In this document: positions 56,701 through 64,000 of the stretch, piece by piece
How positions within the stretch are numbered: the stretch's first letter is position 1
Layout: each line of letters starts with the position of its first letter
Position numbers and translations under genes: made by a program
Notes under the pieces: model-generated
Told to the model about the DNA's origin: nothing
The model's database searches: none
The model's input: the letters and a program-made list of their open reading frames with translations, nothing else
NCBI RefSeq assembly: GCF_901709675.1
Contig: NC_051106.1
Location: 4,226,001 to 4,290,000, forward strand
DNA: 64,000 nucleotides
DNA from: Syngnathus acus
Taxonomy: Eukaryota > Chordata > Actinopteri > Syngnathiformes > Syngnathidae
Direction of reading: 5' to 3'

Positions 56701-59494
56701 TCATAACTAACTTTACGTTATATAATCAAGTGACAATAACATTAAAAAAATTGCTGTCTAGTAGTTGTGGTTGACAGTTAATTCTTTGTCTTTTATTCAT
56801 TCTCAATTTTATACCAAAATATATTGCAATCTTTTTATAAATTAAAATTGTGAAGACTTCACTACACTAAAACGAGACAGCTGATCTTGTTATAATTGTT
56901 AGTTGTTGTTTTTTCCACATCAACCATTTACATGTAAATAAACATGCACCTAACAATTGATCACATTTAAAAAATAATTTCCTGATGTAATTGAAATTAT
57001 TTTGCTGTATTTCTGTTCTTTCTTCATCAGTTTTTCTATATATGTGAATGCGCCATACGAATACAAAATGAATTGTATATCTCGAGTATTCGAGGGAAAA
57101 TAACCCAAGATTTCTTGATTACTGTTGAAACAAAATCTACTTTCTTAATAATTTATGTACCGTAGTACATTGTGGCTATTGGTTCTCTGCTGCTGTTAGA
57201 ACATTTCATGCTTACTTGGCGCCATCTTGCGTCCATAATAGTTAAGTGCAGCTAAGTGTATTTCCATTCATATACTGTTACAGTGCGGATGTAAATTTCT
57301 GAACAGTGTCCCTGCAGTTTCACTATTTATGATTTATTCCCATATCATTGAAGGTGGTTTGACACAGTGACACAACTTACGTGCATTCGCTCCAAGTCTT
57401 CCTTGCATTCCCTCTTGAGCTGCAGGAGGGCAGCCTGGTGCTCTGAACACAAATCATATTTTGATGACACCAAAAATTCATTTATCATCATTGTCTGTGT
57501 GTTTGCACGTTTACAAACAGAATGACTAATCAAACAAGAAGAATGACAAATTTCTGGTCCTGCAAGACTTGCAGCTGAGTTTGATATAACAAATGATAAA
57601 ATTCTACAGAGGGTTGGGTCACTGCTCACGGATGGACCAGTATTGCAACTTAAGCAACCAGTTTTTAATCAGGCAGGTGACAGTGTGCTGCACTAAGTAA
57701 AACATTTAGTCAAGTCAAACATGTTAGTGAGATGATACGTGGATAAGAATGAATGAAGGCAGAAATAGGAACCACCTAAACCAAGATTCATGAGTTTTAA
57801 TTAAAAAAAAATATTATTGAGGGTCGGCATTAAATTGTAGTTGCATTTGTAAATTCTGTTTCTTACCTGCCTCTGTGTACTTGAGCCCAACCTTTTCTTC
57901 TTCATCTTTGGATTTGGGTGGTGGCCACACAGCCTGCAAACGACCCGGGGTCCGGTCCTCACTGTCCGCAGGTGACGTGGCCTCCGTCTGTCAGAACAAA
58001 AGTGTATTCATGGAAAATTGGTACCGTATCTTTTTATGATAATCATAAATGTGAATATTCTGGGAGGTGATGACATACATTAGCTTCAGTGGGGGCTTTG
58101 AGTTCCCTGCTGGGAGATTTGGAGGATCTCTCAAAAATAGATCGGAGAGTTTCTTTGTCATTCCTAATCTTCCTTCTCACCGCTTCCAGATCCAAAGGTT
58201 CAGTTTTTTCCTTTTTGACAGATTTAGGGCCAAACATACTCCGAAAAGTATCATATGCCAAGTCGGAGGTTTTCCTGATTTCTGGATGGGAGGTTTTGTC
58301 ACCTGCAACTTCAACTCCGGCCTCAGACTCCTTTTTTTCGTTAGCTTCTGCTTCAACTTCGAGGTTAAGGTGCGGAGTGTTTCTCAGATTTTCCGAGAGC
58401 GGTTTAGGCTCGAGGTGTTTTTTGGTTGTAGCTGATGTCTTCTGCTCAGGTAGGAGCTTGGTTTTGTTGACTGTTTTCTTTAAACTGAGCAATGCCAGGT
58501 CAGCATCTTTCTCATTCTGCTTGATCTCGGACATAGTCTCTCTCTCTTCCCCAACTGCTCCTTTCTTGAGTACCCGTAGACCACTAAACAGAGCCGGCAT
58601 CTGAAAAGAATTGGGTGAAGAGTACGTTGTGTCCTTGGATGGAGTTTTTGAAGAATGCTGGGGGGAAAGTTTGTCATTTTGCTGAAGATCACTTGATGAG
58701 TACAGTGTTGGTTTTGTTTCCTCATTTTTTGATCGCTCCTCAAGACTTGAAGAGGGGGTCACTTGGCGAGGCAGTCGATCATCGTCATTTTGCTCACATG
58801 TTCCAGATAATGTATTATCATGATCATTTAGGATGATGGCGGGAACGGGCTGAGAACAATCAATTTCTTCACGGTCTTTTGTTAGTTCACTTCCGTGGTC
58901 TTCTATGCTTGTTGCTTCTCCTCTGTTAAATATTCCTGAAGTTGACAAGATAGTACTTCGACTGGATATGTCTGCAGACAAAAATGATTCCAAAGGTGAC
59001 ACCTTAAACCCGTGTGTTCGAAACTGTGGTATATCTGCTCCAGTGGCGTCTCGCTGTGCATCTCCATCACTTAAATCTTTGCTATCCCCAGGTAAGGTTG
59101 GCTTCCTGACAATCAACAACTTCTTTGACAGGCTTCTACTTTCAAGCCCCGCCCCCTCCTCTTCATTTTCAGAGTCACTATGTGTATCCACTCTAGTTCC
59201 GATCACTGTGTCTTGGTCTAACGAGTGTGACAACTGTCCTTTAAATGGACTGTCGGACTCCTTGTGAGTTTCCCAGGAATCAACAACATCCCTTGGAGAC
59301 AAATCCAGCCCATTTTCATTTTGAGTTTGACATACTTCATCATCTGACACTTCCTTAAAGGACGTCAACACAGCAGGTTGCATATCTGACCTGTCCTTAG
59401 TGAGAATATTGTTAAAGACACTTATCAAAGTACTAGAGGGCTTTGGTCTTTGTGTATCAGAGATATTACTTGGATTGCCCGTGTCCATTCTCAT
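35786..59494 (-). CDS. fmn1: Formin-1 (17 coding exons, 1176 aa isoform)
   Basis: Actin nucleator and elongator. Exons (minus strand, 5' to 3'): 58079-59494, 57867-57987, 57381-57442, 55586-56256, 54045-54186, 50623-50710, 47699-47760, 47483-47571, 46815-46944, 46590-46736, 46426-46485, 46235-46355, 43119-43211, 40004-40055, 37516-37665, 35916-35997, 35786-35830; 3531 nt, all phases agree. Exon 1 is a Ser/Lys/Glu-rich, poorly conserved N-terminal region ending in a basic helix ([14 protein letters not shown]). [16 protein letters not shown] and [20 protein letters not shown] (coiled coil) match human FMN1. FH1 is a proline-rich run at about residues 645-720; FH2 starts near [19 protein letters not shown] and includes [31 protein letters not shown] and [12 protein letters not shown]. 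The end [14 protein letters not shown] matches human FMN1. ATG at 59494 follows an in-frame TGA, so the exon has its own start; a second ATG is at 59488. FMN2 is less likely because of the N-terminal and C-terminal matches. Confidence 0.93.
37158..37467. mobile_element. hAT-type MITE in fmn1 intron
   Basis: A 310-bp element with ends CACAGGTGTCAAACTC and GAGTTTGACACCCCTG, an inverted pair of hAT type. Flanking 8-bp repeats ACTTAGGT (37150-37157) and ACTTCGGT (37468-37475) match at 7 of 8 bases. Internally it has GGCCCGGGGGCC near one end and a T-rich middle. No ORF. Confidence 0.88.
41004..41041. repeat. GA/GAGC simple repeat
   Basis: Runs of GAGA passing into (GAGC)n inside an fmn1 intron. 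Confidence 0.85.
44248..44287. repeat. AT-rich simple repeat
   Basis: (TA)n, AAATAAAT and TATATACATATATA in an fmn1 intron. Confidence 0.85.
45560..45830. promoter_or_regulatory. Candidate conserved non-coding island in fmn1 intron
   Basis: A GC-richer, non-repetitive block within an AT-rich fmn1 FH2 intron. No splice-framed ORF with recognisable similarity. In tetrapods such intronic sequence holds limb enhancers of the neighbouring grem1. This call rests on composition and position only. Confidence 0.25.
46101..46179. repeat. AAAT-rich simple repeat
   Basis: Imperfect (AAATA)n and (AAAT)n about 55 bp from an fmn1 splice donor. Confidence 0.85.
47000..47420. promoter_or_regulatory. Candidate regulatory island in short fmn1 intron
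   Basis: Most of a 538-bp intron (46945-47482) is unusually GC-rich and complex for this gene, with GATGACTCAGGCAGC (AP-1-like) and a CATTAAC motif. No exon signals in frame. Possible enhancer, by position and composition only. Confidence 0.25.
49040..49330. promoter_or_regulatory. Candidate non-coding island in fmn1 intron
   Basis: A balanced-composition, non-repetitive block in the 2.9-kb intron 47761-50622. It stands out from AT-rich flanks and carries no ORF in splice context. Possible regulatory element. Confidence 0.25.
51210..51560. promoter_or_regulatory. Candidate non-coding island in fmn1 intron
   Basis: A GC-richer block within the 3.3-kb intron 50711-54044. Several overlapping ORFs on both strands lack family similarity and splice support. 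Kept only as a possible enhancer. Confidence 0.22.
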
Positions 59495-59506
59495 TCAAAC
59501 GTCACA

Positions 59507-60540
59507 CTGGCATAAAGTGAAAGAAAAAACCAAATATATGGCTGCTCCTATTCCACCCCAAACTTTGGCAGGAAACAAAAAGGTCTTTGTATGGACAAAT
59601 CTCTTCTTACCTTCTCCAAGAGAGGACTAATAACAATGCTACTGTATGTGTGACGCAAGTTGAATAATCATTGAGTCAAAGAAAAACTATTAGTGTAGTG
59701 GAAAAAAGTTCTCTGAGAAAGTTTCCTGTGTCAGGTCAATCTGTTCAATATCTGGATCTATATCCTGTTGTAATCTTGACGGGAGAAAGTTCAACTTTCA
59801 CAGAGCAATTCAAACTATTCCCAGAAGGTGAGCTGTATTTTCCATGTTGATGATGTGGATTATCCTTCTCTTGCTGCTGCCATAAAGTCTGTGGTCCATG
59901 ACTGAGCTTTTCCTTCTGCTTCGCGTCTGTCTTCTTTAGCAATCTGTCTTAGCGAGAAGTCCAGGCGAGTGTTGCATGAGAGAAAAAAAAACAACAAACT
60001 TGCAGGTTGAGGGGGAGAAAAAAAAAAGCGTCTCACTGGTCTACCCAGTCTGTGGACGCCTTTCTTCAGACCCCTCCCTTTCTGGGAGGGAACCTGTCGT
60101 ACCAGCCGCAGGTGTCTGCTTACATCACATTCAAAAAATGGCAGCGTGGCAAAGTAGTAAACACAGAAGGCCGTTGTGTGGTCAGTTGGAGAAGCAAACG
60201 AGAGCAATTGGCAATGAAGAGTCAGCTAACATAGTGAAAACTCATAAAACTGGTTTGATAAGTAACATATTAGGTACGGTTAGAGTACTCCGTATTTGAG
60301 TCTGACTCATTCCGACTGCAATTAGTCATAACTGCCCTTATTTCCATTTTATTTATGATTCTGAGCTGCTCCAAATTGGGTTGGGTTATTTTCTATTTTA
60401 CATTGCTCTTGTTGCTGCAAGCAACAAAAGGTCATTGCCTTTTGAGTGCCTTTCATAATCTCATAGATTGAACACCTAATCTGTACCCATGGAAGAATGT
60501 GCAACACAATGATGTTTTCGCTCATTGTAACTGTGTGAAT
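59507..60540 (-). promoter_or_regulatory. fmn1: fmn1 5' UTR exon and likely internal promoter
   Basis: On the minus strand a strong donor (GGAGAAG|GTAAGA, exon edge 59611) and an acceptor (ATGCCAG|TGTGAC, exon edge 59506) define a 104-bp intron just before the start codon. A 5' UTR exon therefore begins somewhere above 59611, probably past 59945. Its sequence holds two suggestive but frame-broken reading stretches. The promoter should lie near or beyond 60000. Confidence 0.45.
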
Positions 60541-60549
60541 GAAAATTGT

Positions 60550-60890
60550 GTTGTTGTTGTGGCACAACTCTAGATTTCTTTTCTACTGAATTTATTTATT
60601 GACATTCATAAATCAAATGAAAGTATAAGGGTAGACCTCAGGTACAATAATATAATAATTTGTTCTATTTATATGGCTGACTTTCAGTGTTTATAATAAT
60701 ATAATATAATTAGAAATTTATAATATATGTTTTCACACTGATTTTGTTGTGGCAAAACTCTAGATATCTTTTTTTCTTACTAGATTTATCGTTATTTACA
60801 AATCAAATTAAAGTACAAGGTAGACCTCGGGTACAATGATATCATAATTTGCACTATTTATATGTATGACTTTCAGAATTTATATCATGC
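60550..60890. repeat. 190-bp imperfect tandem duplication
   Basis: Two copies offset by 190 bp: GGCACAACTCTAGAT (60561) and GGCAAAACTCTAGAT (60751), with shared GTAGACCTC(A/G)GGTACAAT and GACTTTCAG phrases. AT-rich, no ORF. Confidence 0.85.
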
Positions 60891-61643
60891 ATGCGTATGA
60901 AAAAAAAAAAGGCTCACAAGAATGTGGGCTTTTGCTGGCTTTTGTTATGTAACCACAGTGGTATTCCATTCCCGCACACACACTAAATCCCCTCAGAGGC
61001 TCTAACACAGCATTGATTGCAAAGCGTTGTCGTTATGGAACAGTATTTACATGGATTGATCCAAAAACCTGAGCTCAGCTGCAGGGAGTAAATACTTTGT
61101 TTTAAAATCACGCCATTATATAACGCTGTTTAGAAAACTTTTTGCCGTCTAACTTTGTTGTTCCAGGTGTGACAACAGAACTGGAGCAGAGACAATATGT
61201 GTATAAGGCGTTGGGTGTGTGAGAATGCCAATGCTGCAAAAGTATGTTAGAGGGCTGTCACTTTAATTAATGTCAAGTCACTAATTTATTGCACTAGTAT
61301 TATCACCATAAATGCAAAATGTCACTGCAGATAGTTTTAGAAGAATATATGGCTTACACTGATAAAAAAAAAAACCACATCTAAAAAGTAAGTAATCCAC
61401 CTCATCAGCCACAGGAATGGAAAAACTAGAATTTTTAATTGTCGTTTACACACTTCAAAAAGTTTAAATGGTAAACTATTTTGTACAACAAGGAATTATC
61501 TGAGTCAGTTTTATCTTGGGATCTGTCTGCAGATTAGAATCCATGACCCTTTAATCCATTTCAAGAATTTGCAATCATGTGCTTGGGGAAAAACTTCAGG
61601 GCAATGTTGTGAACGTATGGTGTTGAAGCATAGTGACCCTCAC

Positions 61644-61804
61644 CGTGCACTCCAGTTTGGGATAATAAGGTGTATCCCCGATGATGTCATCCTCTGGTGG
61701 TGTAATGCGTAGGAAATCCAGGTGATCGGGGCGGGGAACACGGGACAGGGGCTCCTGGGGGTCATCCAGCATCCAAATATCATCATGACGCAGGAGGGAG
61801 TCGT
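61644..61804 (-). CDS. Unidentified coding exon, possible fmn1 upstream exon
   Basis: A 161-nt minus-strand exon with acceptor CATTAG|AC and donor CACG|GTGAGG. In the only phase without a stop it reads 53 residues after a 2-nt split codon, starting DSLLRHDDIWMLDDPQEP and ending DDIIGDTPYYPKLECT, acidic and Pro-rich with even composition like a real protein. I do not recognise the family. It ends in phase 0; the fmn1 exon at 57867-57987 starts in phase 0, so splicing past the exon with the internal start would give an open frame. It may be a long fmn1 isoform's N-terminal exon or the end of another minus-strand gene. Confidence 0.55.
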
Positions 61805-62850
61805 CTAATGGAAGGGGGGATACACAAGCTCAGCATAATTTGCAGTGTGTGTTGCATGCAGAGTTGCTGAGTGGCTAGTCAAGTTGTGCTTGTAGTGTGT
61901 AGCCTGGCCTGTGTGGATAATACAATTGGTTTGAAAGGAGGCATCATAATCTCTTAGCATCAAATGTTGAGCGATAAAGAGTCGTGTTTTTCTGCAAGCC
62001 TCAGGGGCACTAAGCTATTTTTATCTCCACTTACTCGGCTCTCTTCCTACAGGCCACACCAGCAGCAAGCTATAATGATGCAATATGGACAATCCCAAAA
62101 ACACCTTTAGTATATATATTTTCAACTGCATGTTCATTGTTTACAAAAAAAAAAAAAAAATGAAGCTGCAACCAGAAATGCAGCTATATAACTTCACCTC
62201 GCCTGCCCTCTCCTGTCCAGTGAGGAGAAAAATGCAGCAGCAGCAGGATTACATTTTCAGAATCCAGATTTATGAATGGTCTTCTATATTTCATATTCCC
62301 ATTCTAAATATAGTGCTATTGGTATTAACATTTCAGTGGCAAACTGGAAACACAACCTGTAGAAGCATCCTTGCATGCTTTTGGACTCCCATGTCAAAGC
62401 ACATCAACTTCAGTAGCGGAACGTGAAAGAACACACAAAGTGACACGTGAGTATCATTCATGCAAAAAGAGAAAGGAGAGCACTATAGGTGATGAAAGAT
62501 GATCAAATAAGACAAAACATAGAGAACAAAAAGCAAAGACATAGAAATAGTATCACATCCTAGTCTCATTTTCTAGCAAGTGTCTTTGACATTAAATAAG
62601 GTAACTGCAGTGTGACTGCATTGAGTTCTTATTGGTAGTCCCTTCGAATAGGATCCTGCAATTTGACCTTGGGCCAAATGCCTTAAATTCAGTCACGGCA
62701 CTCCCCGTCGCCACCCCAAAATCTCACACATGCGCACACAACCAAGTGGGAAAGCTTTGCAGGATAATGGAAAACACTCAAAACTGCCCACCACAATTGG
62801 CTAGTATGCAGCCATGCCATTTATCTGAAACATTAATAACATTTCACATA

Positions 62851-62948
62851 AGAGAGAGAGTGAGCGAGAGAAAGGGAGAGAGAGAGAGAGAAAGCAATAA
62901 AGCGAGAGAGAGAGAAAGCAATAAAGCGAGAGAGAGAGCGAGAGAGAG
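62851..62948. repeat. GA-rich simple repeat
   Basis: Purine tract of GAGA, GAGC and a repeated AGAAAGCAATAAAGCGAG unit. Confidence 0.9.
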
Positions 62949-63188
62949 CCTACACTGCCTCCATCTGGCCAGAGTGGTGTAATCTTAATTCTGTCAACCA
63001 AATACTGCAGTCTAGCTCTGAATGACTGCACACAGTGTTGCAATATAACAACTGTACCTTTGGAAACTCTGTAGCGGCATTAGGAAATGAGGAAACTGCA
63101 ACTATTATTTCAAATAAACAGCTACTATTTGATAGGTTATTCATAGGGCTTCATTTAGCACATGCAGTCTTTTGATCGACCCCGGGAA

Positions 63189-63206
63189 GGGGGGGGGGGG
63201 GGGGGG
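63189..63206. repeat. G18 homopolymer
   Basis: Eighteen consecutive G after GGGAA. Length is likely unreliable because of sequencing limits. Confidence 0.85.
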
Positions 63207-63979
63207 AATGTAAGATTATTGTCATTTAATCTGCCTCCCTGCCGAGACAGACTCATAATGTCAATAAGTGGCAACACGCAGTGCGGATAAGAGGCTGTTC
63301 TCAGATGACATAGTTAAGTATGACAAGAAAAGCATTACATGATCTAAAACGGAATCATAGTCATCTATATGAACATGAGGTCAGTTTTGCTTCATCATAA
63401 AGGAGAATGAAGTGATGAAACAGTGAAAACGAGCAGCTGTCACAATGTGTGGGTGTTGCCGTGTCATACTCTCAAGAAGTCTGTCTGCGTTTTGCATGGC
63501 TCAGGAACCTTCCAATGTGACAGCGGGGCATCGTCAAAGATGATGGATTAACCCACTTGCCACTCTGACCGGTTATTCTTCTTCAATGGTCTCGGGATGC
63601 TTTACGGTCGACTAAATCAAATAACATTGGAACCTCAAGAGAAAAAGCTCATCTGAGAACCAAAGCAGACTGACGTAAAAGCTTCTACATTTTTCATCTG
63701 AAATACAATTCTGGTTGGCAAATAGGAAGTAGAGAATGGAGGATTATTAAAGAGTGCTTTTATTGGGATTGACAGCCTCCCAACTCAGGCACAGAAAATT
63801 TGGTTCGCCTTGTTTCACTCCACTGGTGAATGTAAATTTAAACAGTTGCTCACTAAACCTTGTTGCAATTAAGATAGAGCAAGAGAGATAACTTTGGGCT
63901 GTATTTCTCTGCAACAGCGTGAGACACACTAAAAAAAAAAGCAACACTGAGCTTGTGTTAGCCAAATCTACTTCATTAC

Positions 63980-64000
63980 CTGAAAAGAACTGACCCTTGT
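63980..64000 (-). CDS. Partial exon at window edge
   Basis: The minus strand reads GGTCAGTTCTTTTCAG then GTAATGAAG, a good donor (TTCAG|GTAATG). One base is left over, which matches the 2-nt split codon of the 61644-61804 exon; joined, GQFFS continues into DDSLLRHDD without a stop. The exon continues outside the window. Weak on its own, moderate with the phase match. Confidence 0.35.

Larger units (their letters stand above)
61805..63979. other. Intron or intergenic stretch with simple repeats
   Basis: No exon recognised. Contains an A15 run near 62145 and the repeats listed separately. If the two unidentified exons belong to one transcript, this is their intron. Confidence 0.5.

Noticed and set aside
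62085-62426. 113-aa plus-strand ORF
   Set aside because: Starts in AT-rich sequence with a long A run; no similarity, and opposite to the likely transcript.

Overview
This is vertebrate nuclear DNA, almost certainly from a ray-finned (teleost) fish. Evidence: GT/AG introns, some under 100 bp; AT-rich non-coding sequence with microsatellites; small foldback DNA transposons of fish type; and proteins that align at length with human PRKCH, HIF1A, HTRA2, ARHGAP11A, GREM1 and FMN1. The compact layout suggests a percomorph-like genome, but I cannot name a species. No CRISPR, operon, phage or bacterial system is present.

Layout: prkch (+, 1090-8137, 5' end outside the window) encodes a novel-type protein kinase C. 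hif1a (+, 11290-19609, 15 coding exons, 752 aa) encodes the oxygen-regulated transcription factor with both VHL degron prolines and the FIH asparagine. htra2 (-, 20922-23056, 8 exons, 439 aa) encodes the mitochondrial HtrA2/Omi protease. It is tail-to-tail with hif1a and head-to-head with arhgap11a (+, 23998-29167, 11 exons, 896 aa), a mitotic RhoGAP; 941 bp separate the two start codons. grem1 (+, 30905-31456, one coding exon, 183 aa) encodes the BMP antagonist Gremlin-1. fmn1 (-, 35786-59494, 17 coding exons, 1176 aa in the modelled isoform) encodes Formin-1 and is tail-to-tail with grem1. Beyond it, an unidentified minus-strand coding exon (61644-61804) and a partial exon at the window edge (63980-64000) may be a longer fmn1 5' end or another gene.

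Exons were assembled by hand from splice consensus and reading phase. For hif1a, htra2, arhgap11a and fmn1 the exon lengths sum to an exact multiple of three with no internal stop. The in-window part of prkch does too.

Functional grouping: prkch-hif1a is a neighbour pair also seen in human (14q23). arhgap11a-grem1-fmn1 matches human 15q13 but lacks SCG5 between arhgap11a and grem1. htra2 (human 2p13) lies at the join. In tetrapods the fmn1 introns hold grem1 enhancers, and the larger introns here contain GC-richer islands that could be counterparts. CTCF-like motifs pointing away from each other lie around the join between the two blocks.

The most unusual DNA is a 1605-bp hAT-type element between grem1 and fmn1. 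It has a perfect 8-bp target duplication and has expanded internally into seven 234-235 bp copies, each with a near-perfect 90-nt hairpin. I saw no clearly new biological system. The best leads are this array, the unidentified exon(s) at the right edge, and the putative regulatory boundary.
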